NCBI GenBank assembly: GCA_031177445.1
Contig: JAPSGP010000044.1
Span: 1-12,871 of the forward strand
DNA: 12,871 nucleotides
Origin: Acidimicrobiia bacterium
GTDB lineage: Bacteria > Actinomycetota > Acidimicrobiia > IMCC26256 > JACDBD01
Direction of reading: 5' to 3'
In this document: positions 6,270 to 12,635 of the stretch, in pieces
How positions within the stretch are numbered: position 1 is the stretch's first letter
Layout: each line of letters starts with the position of its first letter
The notes under the pieces: generated by a model
Seen by the model: the letters and a program-made list of their open reading frames with translations, nothing else
What the model was told of the DNA's origin: nothing
Database searches by the model: none
Translations under genes and position numbers: made by a program

Positions 6270-7316
6270 TCAGGCGAGCCAGTCCACGTGGCCCACGTGG
6301 AACTGGGTCGAGGCCAGCAGCTGCTCGTTTCCTCCGGGCCAGGTGGTGAGGCGCAGCTCGGTGTGCATCCCGCCCGGGCCGGGCTCGAGCCGGAGCCACG
6401 CCAGCGGCGCGTCCGGGGTCGCGCGGCTGCCGGCGGCGGCGAGGGTGGAATCGGCCGCCTCGCGCTGCTCGTCGGTGAGGTACTGCCACACGATGGAGTG
6501 GAACACGACCGTGGCAACGCCGTCGGCCCGGCGTTCGAGCTGGGCATCGAGCCACGACGCGATGTCGGCGCGATCGACCGCTACGGGGAACTCGCGGGCG
6601 ATGTCGAGCGCCGCCCGCAGGAGCTCGATCCGCTCGGTCTGATCCGGCCAGACGTAGGAGAGCAGCGTGAGACGGCCGTCGGCGGTGGTCGCGTCGACCG
6701 GATCGCGATCACAGCCCCGACGCTCGACGATGCGCAGCTCGGCGCCGAACGGCGGCGGGCGACTCCAGCGGTCGACGAATCGCACCGGCGAGTCCGGGTC
6801 GCCGGCGCCACGCCCGTCCGACTCGAACCAGTACCGATCGACGCGGAGGTTGAGCGCCGCGCTCGCGCCGAGCTCTAGGAGGCGCTGCGGAAGTCGCGTC
6901 TCCTGGCTGACGACGAGGAACCCGCCGACCAGGGCGATCGATCGGCCCACTTCATTCGTCTGCGGTGGTCGGGTGAGGACGCGACGAACGAGGTGTTCGT
7001 GGCTCGCAACGGCGTCGAGGAGCGCGGGCCATGCGGCGGCGGCGTCACCGTCGCCGCCCACCGATGGATAGTGCCGCGCGAGCGCCGGGGCGCGACCTTC
7101 CAGCACGAGCCGGTGCACGCCACCGAGGAATCGCAGCGGCACCGCCGCCTCGATCGTGCTCTGCTCGTGCTCGGCGAGCAGAACGCTGATCGGCCCTCCC
7201 CGTTCGACGTCTCTTCGCATCCGATCGAGCAGCGAGCTGTAGAACGGCGAGCCGAGCTGCTGGCATCCGCCGACGTAGAACTCCACCACCTGCGACAACG
7301 GCAGCCGCTCGGCCAT
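6270..7316 (-). CDS. DUF2332 family protein
   Basis: 348 residues matching the DUF2332 pattern along its length: LGSPFYSSLLDRM (21-33), LGGVHRLVLEGRAP (64-77), YPSVGG (83-88), QTNEVGRS (119-126), LLELGASAALNLRVDRYWF (146-164), LSYVWPDQ (219-226) and a C-terminal FHSIVWQYL (272-280). Function is not established. The ELGASAALNL stretch looks like motif I of class I SAM-dependent methyltransferases (acidic residue then Gly-x-Ser-x-x-x-Asn), so a methyltransferase-like fold is possible; this is my inference. The ATG at 7316 has a strong AGGAGG (minus strand, 7325-7320) only 3 nt upstream, unlike the leaderless neighbours. Divergent from an SDR with 48 bp between starts. Codon use looks like its neighbours. 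Confidence 0.88.
   Translation of the reverse strand: MAERLPLSQVVEFYVGGCQQLGSPFYSSLLDRMRRDVERGGPISVLLAEHEQSTIEAAVPLRFLGGVHRLVLEGRAPALARHYPSVGGDGDAAAAWPALLDAVASHEHLVRRVLTRPPQTNEVGRSIALVGGFLVVSQETRLPQRLLELGASAALNLRVDRYWFESDGRGAGDPDSPVRFVDRWSRPPPFGAELRIVERRGCDRDPVDATTADGRLTLLSYVWPDQTERIELLRAALDIAREFPVAVDRADIASWLDAQLERRADGVATVVFHSIVWQYLTDEQREAADSTLAAAGSRATPDAPLAWLRLEPGPGGMHTELRLTTWPGGNEQLLASTQFHVGHVDWLA
6279..6306. terminator. Candidate hairpin at the corA / DUF2332 convergence
   Basis: A near-perfect inverted repeat lies 16 bp past the corA stop, inside the last codons of the DUF2332 gene. Its arms are 6279-6291 (CCAGTCCACGTGG) and 6293-6306 (CCACGTGGAACTGG), with one bulged base. Allowing a 7-nt loop leaves a stem of about 10 bp. 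Position and symmetry suit a bidirectional terminator placed inside coding sequence because the intergenic gap is only 6 bp. No U-tract. Confidence 0.4.
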
Positions 7317-7319
7317 GCT

Positions 7320-7325
7320 CCTCCT
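7320..7325 (-). promoter_or_regulatory. Strong Shine-Dalgarno AGGAGG, DUF2332 gene
   Basis: The minus strand reads AGGAGG, then AGC, then ATG (7316-7314). The spacing of 3 nt is short, but this is the only consensus-quality ribosome site seen in the window. It fixes the start codon. Confidence 0.7.
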
Positions 7326-7334
7326 CGGAGGCAG

Positions 7335-7340
7335 ACGCTA
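7335..7340 (-). promoter_or_regulatory. Candidate -10 (TAGCGT) for the DUF2332 gene
   Basis: On the minus strand TAGCGT lies 18 nt before the ATG at 7316. A start about 7 nt downstream of it would give a leader of about 11 nt beginning at the AGGAGG ribosome site. It sits back to back with the -10 of the divergent SDR at 7352-7357. Confidence 0.4.
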
Positions 7341-7351
7341 TCCGTCGCGGT

Positions 7352-7357
7352 TACGGT
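7352..7357 (+). promoter_or_regulatory. Candidate leaderless -10 (TACGGT) for the SDR at 7365
   Basis: TACGGT is followed by exactly 7 nt and then GTG at 7365. No Shine-Dalgarno is present. The placement selects GTG 7365 over more upstream in-frame starts that would run into the divergent gene. Confidence 0.52.
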
Positions 7358-7364
7358 GCCAGCC

Positions 7365-8129
7365 GTGGTCGATCGACGGTTCCAAGGAAAGGCCGTCCTC
7401 GTCACGGGTGCAGCGAGCGGGATGGGACGCGCGACCGCGCACCGGCTCGGCGAGGAAGGTGCGGCGGTCGCGGTCGTCGACGTCGCCGGAGACGGCGCGG
7501 GCCAGGTCGCGGCCGAGGTCGAAGAGTGCGGCGGTCGCGCCGTCGCGATCGCGGCCGACGTCGGCAACGAGGACGCCATCGTCAAGGCGCTCGACCGGAC
7601 CATCGGCGACCTCGGCCGCCTGGACGGTGTCGTGACGTCCGCCGGCATCTTCTACGGCAGCGACCTCCGTCCGCTCGCCGAGGTCACGCTCGACGACTTC
7701 CAACACGTGCTGCGGGTGAACCTCGTCGGGACGTTCCTCGCCATGAAGTACGCGCTCCCCCATCTCGTCGAGACCGGGGGCGCGATCGTGACCATCGCCT
7801 CGACTGCGGCGCTCAGGGGCCACGGCGTCGGCTCCGGCTACACCGCAAGCAAGGGTGGCGTGGACGCGCTGACGCGGCTGGCAGCGGTGCAGTACGGCGG
7901 CCTCGGCGTCCGGGTCAACTGCATCTGCCCGGGCGCGTTCGACACGCCGATGACCGCGGGAACGTGGAGCACCCCCGAGGGCGAACGCCGGGTGCAGCGG
8001 GCGATCCCGTTGCAGCGCGTCGGCCAACCGGAGCAGATCGCGTCGGTCGCCGCCTTCTTGCTTTCCGACGACGCCTCCCACCTCACCGGCCAGACGATCG
8101 CGGTCGACGGCGGCAGCACGGTCGCGTAG
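7365..8129 (+). CDS. SDR-family oxidoreductase, probably NAD(H)-dependent
   Basis: 254 residues of a classical SDR. The cofactor motif TGAASGMG is at 14-21, and D39 at the end of the second strand (VAVVD) favours NAD(H). The catalytic set is N119, S146, Y159 and K163 (YTASK). PGAFDTPM (about 188-195) and the C-terminal VDGGSTVA are typical. The NNAG motif is replaced by TSAG (91-94). The frame is open much further upstream, but that part is antisense to the DUF2332 gene. GTG at 7365 is supported by the -10 hexamer 7 nt upstream and by the fold beginning at residue 7. It converges with another SDR, only 3 bp between the stops. The substrate is unknown; FabG-like, glucose-dehydrogenase-like and hydroxysteroid-dehydrogenase-like roles are all possible. 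Confidence 0.9.
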   Translation: MVDRRFQGKAVLVTGAASGMGRATAHRLGEEGAAVAVVDVAGDGAGQVAAEVEECGGRAVAIAADVGNEDAIVKALDRTIGDLGRLDGVVTSAGIFYGSDLRPLAEVTLDDFQHVLRVNLVGTFLAMKYALPHLVETGGAIVTIASTAALRGHGVGSGYTASKGGVDALTRLAAVQYGGLGVRVNCICPGAFDTPMTAGTWSTPEGERRVQRAIPLQRVGQPEQIASVAAFLLSDDASHLTGQTIAVDGGSTVA

Positions 8130-8132
8130 CCG

Positions 8133-8879
8133 TCAGCCGCGGCCGGCCAGCTCCACCGGGTCGAGCGGGCTGCGCAGCGTCAGCCCGCCGTCGGCGACCA
8201 GGACCTGGCCAGTGACCCAGTCCAGCCGCAGCAGCGCGACGATCGCCTCGCCCACCTCGCGGGCCGTGCCAACCCGCCCGAGCGCGGCGCGTGACGACAC
8301 CGCCTCACGGAACCCGGGCAGACGGTCGACGGCGGCGAACATCGGCGTGTCGGTACACCCCGGCGCGATGGCGTTCACGCGAATGCCACGAGGGCCGAGC
8401 TCGGCCGCGGCCACCCGTACGAGCTGATGGACCGCGGCCTTGGTCGCGGCGTAGTGCACGATCGCTCGATCGCTGACGATGCCGGAGATCGAACCGGTGG
8501 CAACGATCGCACCGGGCTGGCCGGCGTCGACCATCGCACGCGCGGTTTCCCGCAGTGTGAGGAAGACTCCGCGCAGGTTCACACGGTGGACGCGGTCCCA
8601 CTCGTCGGCGCTCATCCGCAGGATCGGCGACATCCCCGCTACACCCGCCGCCAGCACCGCCACGGTCGGCGGGCCGAGCACGCCGACGACCTCGGCGACC
8701 GCGGCGACGACCGCGCCCTCGTCGCCGACGTCCCCGCGCACCGAGAGATCCGCCTTCCCGGATGGTTCGAGATCGATCACCGCGACCCGCGCGCCGGCCT
8801 CGCGGAGGAGGTCCACCGTCGCCGCCCCGATGCCACTGGCGCCCCCCGTGACCAGCGCCACCGCCCCTTCGAGGTCCAC
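8133..8879 (-). CDS. SDR-family oxidoreductase (leaderless GTG start)
   Basis: 248 residues. The cofactor motif TGGASGIG is at 11-18; D36 (VAVID) favours NAD(H). The catalytic set is N101, S130, Y143 and K147 (YAATK). PGCTDTPMF follows, and the C-terminus reads VADGGLTLRSPLDP. The NNAG motif is replaced by LAAG (76-79), and the region after the second strand is short, making this SDR compact. A GTG at 8888 in the same frame adds three residues. I choose GTG 8879 because TACCGT ends exactly 7 nt before it, matching the SDR at 3675. It converges with the SDR at 7365-8129 and is divergent from a luciferase-like oxidoreductase, 26 bp between starts. The substrate is not recognisable. Confidence 0.88.
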   Translation of the reverse strand: MDLEGAVALVTGGASGIGAATVDLLREAGARVAVIDLEPSGKADLSVRGDVGDEGAVVAAVAEVVGVLGPPTVAVLAAGVAGMSPILRMSADEWDRVHRVNLRGVFLTLRETARAMVDAGQPGAIVATGSISGIVSDRAIVHYAATKAAVHQLVRVAAAELGPRGIRVNAIAPGCTDTPMFAAVDRLPGFREAVSSRAALGRVGTAREVGEAIVALLRLDWVTGQVLVADGGLTLRSPLDPVELAGRG

Positions 8880-8886
8880 GGCCGTC

Positions 8887-8892
8887 ACGGTA
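8887..8892 (-). promoter_or_regulatory. Candidate leaderless -10 (TACCGT) for the SDR at 8879
   Basis: Minus-strand TACCGT followed by 7 nt and GTG at 8879. It shares positions 8891-8892 with the plus-strand hexamer of the divergent gene, so both promoters cannot be occupied at once. Confidence 0.55.
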
Positions 8893-8896
8893 ACGT
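8891..8896 (+). promoter_or_regulatory. Candidate -10 (TAACGT) for the LLM oxidoreductase
   Basis: TAACGT lies 9 nt before the ATG at 8906, slightly longer than the 7 nt seen elsewhere, so the leader would be zero to a few nt. It overlaps the opposing -10 by two base pairs. Confidence 0.45.
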
Positions 8897-8905
8897 CCCC
8901 GCCCG

Positions 8906-9808
8906 ATGGCTGCGCCGTGGTTCGGGTTGTTCCTGCCGCAGCTCCGGATGAGCTTCCCGACGATCGTCGAGCGCACGCTCGCAGCGGAGGCCGCCGGGTT
9001 CGACTCGGTATGGCTCATCGACCATCTCGCCACTCCGGCCGGGCCCGAGCTCGACCTCTTCGAGGGCTGGACCGTCGCCGCCGCGCTGGCGGCGCGCACC
9101 AGCCGCATCCGCATCGGGCACCTCGTGACCTGCGACCCGTTCCGGCATCCGGCCGTGCTCGCGAAAATGGCAGCCACCGTCGACCACATCAGCGACGGCA
9201 GGCTGGAGCTCGGCATCGGATGGGGCTCCGTCGCTGAGGAGCTGCGCGCATTCGGCATCGGTGACGCCGACCCGCCGAACCGAGCGGCCAGGCTCCGCGA
9301 GTCGCTCGAGATCATCGGTCGGATGTTCACGGGCGAACCGTTCGAGCACACCGGTACGCACTTCCAGCTCGCCGGTGCCCAGGGTCGGCCGCGCCCGGTG
9401 CAGGCCCGCGTGCCCGTACACATCGGCGGGGCGGGCCCCAAGTTCACGATGCCGCTGGTGCGCGACTTCGCCGACTGGTGGAACTGCCCCGCCTACGCCG
9501 TCGAACGGCTCGCCGAGCTCCGACCACTGGCGGGCGACGCTCGCGTCTCGGTCCAGCACCCGGTCGGCTTGGCCGCGGGCGAAGCCGATCGTGACGAAGT
9601 CGCGTCGCTGCTGCAGCGGCGGTTCGGAACCTGGGGCGGTGTGATCGGCGGTACCGCGAGCGAGGTCGCGGCCGCGCTGCGCGCCGAGATCGAGGCTGGA
9701 GTCGAAGGCTTCGTCTTGCAGTTCCACGACTTCGGCCATCCCGCGTCGGTCGAGCGCTTCATGGCCACGGTCGCGCCGACTGTGCGGTCGGCGAACACCC
9801 CTCGCTAG
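8906..9808 (+). CDS. LLM-class flavin-dependent oxidoreductase (F420-type, luciferase-like)
   Basis: 300 residues of the bacterial-luciferase-like TIM-barrel family. Visible family segments are an N-terminal FGLFLPQ (6-12), AAEAAGFDSVWLIDH (26-40), HPAVLAKMAATVDHIS (81-96), GRLELGIGWG (98-107) and RPRPVQARVPVHIGGAG (161-177). In Actinobacteria such proteins commonly use reduced F420, less often FMNH2, to oxidise or reduce alcohols, imines or enones. The cofactor cannot be settled from this sequence alone, though the GIGWG and IGGAG pattern fits the F420 branch. The ATG at 8906 starts at the fold. Its TAG stop forms the first three bases of the -10 of the downstream HIT gene. The divergent SDR suggests a shared pathway, without direct evidence. 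Confidence 0.88.
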   Translation: MAAPWFGLFLPQLRMSFPTIVERTLAAEAAGFDSVWLIDHLATPAGPELDLFEGWTVAAALAARTSRIRIGHLVTCDPFRHPAVLAKMAATVDHISDGRLELGIGWGSVAEELRAFGIGDADPPNRAARLRESLEIIGRMFTGEPFEHTGTHFQLAGAQGRPRPVQARVPVHIGGAGPKFTMPLVRDFADWWNCPAYAVERLAELRPLAGDARVSVQHPVGLAAGEADRDEVASLLQRRFGTWGGVIGGTASEVAAALRAEIEAGVEGFVLQFHDFGHPASVERFMATVAPTVRSANTPR

Positions 9809-9811
9809 CCT
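9806..9811 (+). promoter_or_regulatory. Candidate leaderless -10 (TAGCCT) for the HIT-bio operon
   Basis: TAGCCT overlaps the TAG stop of the preceding gene and is followed by exactly 7 nt and ATG at 9819. It is the only promoter candidate I see for the HIT-bioA-bioF-bioD transcript. No biotin-operator-like palindrome is apparent around it. Confidence 0.55.
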
Positions 9812-9818
9812 CGTTCCC

Positions 9819-10241
9819 ATGCCGTCGATCTTCACCAAGATCATCGACGGAGAGATCCCGGGCACATTCGTGTGGCGCGATCCGCAGTGCGTCGCAATCC
9901 TGTCGATCGCGCCGATGCGCCCCGGCCACACGCTCGTGATACCCCGGGAGGAGATCGATCACTGGATCGATCTCGAGCCGGAGCTGGCGCGCCATCTCTT
10001 CACGGTGGCACAGACGATCGGCCGCGCCCAGCGTCAGGCGTTCGAGCCCCGCCGCATCGGGGTGATGATCGTGGGCGACGAGGTCCCGCACACACACCTG
10101 CATGTCGTGCCGATCAACTCCGCCGGGGAGCTCTCGTTCGCCAACGCCGACCATCATCCGCAACCGGAAGCGCTCGCCGACGCCGCCACCAAGCTCCGCG
10201 CCGCGTTGCGCGAGCTGGGCGCCGAGCACGTGGCCGAGTAG
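9819..10241 (+). CDS. HIT-family (histidine triad) nucleotide hydrolase/transferase
   Basis: 140 residues, normal for a HIT protein. The N-terminus (FTKIIDGEIPGTFVW) and the APMRPGHTLVIP segment (31-42) are typical, and the triad reads HTHLHVVP (H91, H93, H95; the catalytic nucleophile is normally the middle histidine). HIT proteins hydrolyse adenylated molecules such as AMP-lysine or dinucleoside polyphosphates in the cytoplasm. The ATG at 9819 has a -10 hexamer 7 nt upstream. Its stop (TAG, 10239-10241) shares its last base with the GTG start of bioA, so it is the first gene of the biotin operon here. Whether it acts in biotin metabolism, or only shares transcription, is open. Confidence 0.92.
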   Translation: MPSIFTKIIDGEIPGTFVWRDPQCVAILSIAPMRPGHTLVIPREEIDHWIDLEPELARHLFTVAQTIGRAQRQAFEPRRIGVMIVGDEVPHTHLHVVPINSAGELSFANADHHPQPEALADAATKLRAALRELGAEHVAE

Positions 10242-11533
10242 TGGACCGCGCCGCCAGTTGGGCAAAGCGCGATGCCGCCCTGGTGTGGCACGGCTTCACG
10301 CAGATGTCGAGCTTCACCGAGAACCGCCCCGTGATCGTCGATCGAGCCGAGGGCCACGAGCTCGTCGACGTCGACGGCCGCCGCTATCTGGACGCCATCT
10401 CCTCGCTCTGGGTCAACACGCTCGGTCACCGCGTCCCCGAGCTCGACCAGGCCTTGCGCGACCAGATCGACCGCGTCGCCCACTCGACGATGCTCGGCAA
10501 CGGGAACCGGGTGGTGGTGGAGCTCGCCGAGGCGTTGGCCCCGCTCGTGCCGGTCGACGGCCCCCACTTCCTGTTCGCGTCCGACGGGGCCGCCGCGGTC
10601 GAGCAGGCGCTCAAGCTCGCATTCCAGTACTGGGCGAACTGCGGGGTCGAGGGTCGCACGACGTATCTCGCGTTCGGAGGCGCGTACCACGGCGACACCA
10701 TCGGCTCGCTGTCGCTCGGTGCGGGCGGCTTCGGCACCGACCTGTTCGACCCGCTGCGCTTCCCCGTGGTGCGCGCGCCCGGGTTCGACGACCCACGCTG
10801 CCTCGCCACCGCGTGCGACCTGGTCTCTGAGCACGGCGCGTCGCTCGCCGCGGTGGTGGTGGAGCCGCTGGTGCAGGGGGCCGCCGGGATGCACCTTGCG
10901 CCCGCGGCCGGGTTCGCCTCCCTCGCCGACGCCTGCCGCGCCCAGGACGTCCTGTTGATCGCGGACGAGGTCGCGGTCGGGTTCGGTCGCACCGGGACGC
11001 TGTTCGCGTCGGACCAGTGCGGAATCCGGCCCGACCTGCTGTGCCTGGGCAAGGGGCTCACGGCCGGCTACTTGCCCCAGTCCGTGACCGTGGCCGGCCA
11101 GCGGGTCTTCGACGCGTTCCTCGGGCCCGACCTCTCCGAGCGCACGCTCTTCCACGGTCACTCATACGGTGGGAACGCGCTGGCGTGCGCAGTGGCGCTG
11201 CGTCATCTCGCGCTGCTGGCCGAGCGGGACGTGCTCGCGAACGTGCGAGCACGGTCCGAGGAGCTGCGCGGCTTGCTCCAGATGCGTATCGAGCCCCATC
11301 CCGCGGTGCGCGCGATCCGGCTGCAGGGCCTGATGTGCGGTGTCGAGCTCGCGCCGCCGCACGACGGCTTGCGCTGGGGCCGGCGCGTCTGCGCGTCGGC
11401 GGTGGAGCGTGGCGTGCTGCTGCGTCCCCTCGGCGACGTCGTCGTCATCATGCCCCCGCTCACGATCACTTCCGGTGAGCTGAAACGGATCGTGGACGTC
11501 CTTGCCGCCGCCCTCGACGAGGTCACGGCATGA
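10241..11533 (+). CDS. bioA: 8-amino-7-oxononanoate (KAPA) aminotransferase, Bacillus BioK-like
   Basis: 430 residues of the PLP class-III aminotransferase family that converts KAPA to 7,8-diaminononanoate in biotin synthesis. Visible residues are Y149 (AYHGDT), D242 (ADEVAVGFGRTG), the Schiff-base lysine K271 (LCLGKGLTAGY) and R395 (LRPLGDV), which by analogy holds the substrate carboxylate. Several segments match the B. subtilis type rather than E. coli: HGFTQM (17-22, not HPYTSM), AHSTMLGNGN (80-89, not SHVMFGG), GLMCGVEL (363-370) and RPLGDVVVIMPPL (395-407). B. subtilis BioK uses lysine as amino donor, so donor use may differ from SAM. GTG at 10241 overlaps the HIT stop by one base; the frame is open to 9872, but that part is HIT coding sequence. 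Overlaps bioF by ATGA. Confidence 0.93.
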   Translation: MDRAASWAKRDAALVWHGFTQMSSFTENRPVIVDRAEGHELVDVDGRRYLDAISSLWVNTLGHRVPELDQALRDQIDRVAHSTMLGNGNRVVVELAEALAPLVPVDGPHFLFASDGAAAVEQALKLAFQYWANCGVEGRTTYLAFGGAYHGDTIGSLSLGAGGFGTDLFDPLRFPVVRAPGFDDPRCLATACDLVSEHGASLAAVVVEPLVQGAAGMHLAPAAGFASLADACRAQDVLLIADEVAVGFGRTGTLFASDQCGIRPDLLCLGKGLTAGYLPQSVTVAGQRVFDAFLGPDLSERTLFHGHSYGGNALACAVALRHLALLAERDVLANVRARSEELRGLLQMRIEPHPAVRAIRLQGLMCGVELAPPHDGLRWGRRVCASAVERGVLLRPLGDVVVIMPPLTITSGELKRIVDVLAAALDEVTA

Positions 11534-12633
11534 CGTGGGCCGACTGGGCCGACGCGGAGGCTCGCGGCATCAGGGCCGCGGGTCGTTGGCGGGAGCCGCG
11601 CGATCTCGACGCCGCCGGTCCCGAAGGCAAGCTCGCGCCCGACGGGCGGCCGGTCGTGTCGTTCGCGTCGAACGACTACCTCGGCTTGACCCAGCATCCG
11701 GCCGTGCTCGAAGCCGCCCACCGCGCGCTCGATCGATGGGGCGCCGGTTCCGGCTCGGCGCGTCTCATCGTCGGGTCCCGCCCCCTGCATACCGAGCTGG
11801 AAGAGGCGCTGGCCGACTGGAAGCGCCAGCCGCACGCTGTCCTCTTCGCGACCGGGTTCGCGGCGAACCTCGGCGTGCTCACCACCTTCGGCGGCCCCGG
11901 TGTGCTGATGTGCTCGGATGCGCTCAACCACGCGTCGATCGTCGACGGCTGCCGGCTCAGCCGGGCGCGCGTCGAGATCTACCAGCATCGCGACTACGAG
12001 CACCTCGCCGCCATCCTCGAGTCCGGCAACGAGTCGCGCGCCGTGGTCGTGACCGACACCGTCTTCTCGATGGACGGCGACGTCGCCGACCTCGCCGTGC
12101 TGACCGAGGTGTGCGCCCGGCACAGGGCGCTGCTCGTCGTCGACGAGGCGCATGCCGTGCTCGGGCCCGACCCCGATCTCGACGGCATCGACGTTCTGCG
12201 CGTAGGCACGCTGTCGAAGACGCTCGGCGCGCTCGGCGGCTTCGTCGCCGGGCCGGCCCGCTTCGTCGAGGTCCTCGTCAATCGCGCCCGCTCGTACATC
12301 TTCACCACGGCGTCGACGCCCTCCGACACCGCAGCCGCGCTCGCGGCTGTGCGCGTGGTGCGGTCGGACGAAGGTGTGCGCCTGCGGTCGCAGTTGCGGG
12401 CCAACGTCGACCGGGTCCGCCCCGGTCATCCGTCGCCGATCATCCCGATCGTGCTGGGCGACGAGGCGCGCACCCTCGAGGGCGCCGCTGCCCTGCTCGA
12501 CCAGGGAATGCTCGTCCCCGCGATCCGGCCGCCCTCGGTCCCGGCCGGTTCGTCGCGCCTGCGCGTGACCCTGTCGGCGGCACACAGCGCCGCCCAGGTC
12601 GACGCGCTCGTGGCCGCGCTCGCCGTCCTCTGA
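11530..12633 (+). CDS. bioF: 8-amino-7-oxononanoate synthase (BioF)
   Basis: 367 residues, slightly shorter than the usual 380-390. The PLP alpha-oxoamine synthase family condenses pimeloyl-ACP (or pimeloyl-CoA) with alanine to KAPA. Visible motifs are SNDYLGL (47-53), GAGSGSARLI (71-80), DALNHAS with H134, DEAHA (205-209, D205 and H208) and the Schiff-base lysine K230 in GTLSKTLGALGGF. The loop between DEAH and the lysine is shorter than in E. coli BioF. The ATG overlaps the bioA TGA by four bases (ATGA, 11530-11533), so translation is coupled. The bioD start follows 2 bp after its stop. Confidence 0.95.
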   Translation: MTWADWADAEARGIRAAGRWREPRDLDAAGPEGKLAPDGRPVVSFASNDYLGLTQHPAVLEAAHRALDRWGAGSGSARLIVGSRPLHTELEEALADWKRQPHAVLFATGFAANLGVLTTFGGPGVLMCSDALNHASIVDGCRLSRARVEIYQHRDYEHLAAILESGNESRAVVVTDTVFSMDGDVADLAVLTEVCARHRALLVVDEAHAVLGPDPDLDGIDVLRVGTLSKTLGALGGFVAGPARFVEVLVNRARSYIFTTASTPSDTAAALAAVRVVRSDEGVRLRSQLRANVDRVRPGHPSPIIPIVLGDEARTLEGAAALLDQGMLVPAIRPPSVPAGSSRLRVTLSAAHSAAQVDALVAALAVL

Positions 12634-12635
12634 GG

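Noticed and set aside
6993..7364. Upstream extension of the SDR at 7365
   Set aside because: It runs antisense through the DUF2332 N-terminus; the SDR fold starts at GTG 7365.
8127..8148. GC-rich palindromes (CCGCGG, GGCCGGCC) at the convergent SDR junction as a terminator
   Set aside because: Short overlapping palindromes expected in such GC-rich DNA; no clean stem-loop could be drawn.
8880..8888. GTG 8888 as start of the minus-strand SDR
   Set aside because: It would put the -10 hexamer TACCGT inside the coding sequence; GTG 8879 sits at the 7-nt spacing. Not fully excluded.
9780..9818. Biotin repressor (BirA/BioQ-like) operator before the HIT-bio operon
   Set aside because: No convincing palindrome near the -10 hexamer at 9806-9811.
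9872..10240. N-terminal extension of BioA by 123 codons
   Set aside because: The region is HIT coding sequence in another frame; BioA homology begins just after GTG 10241.
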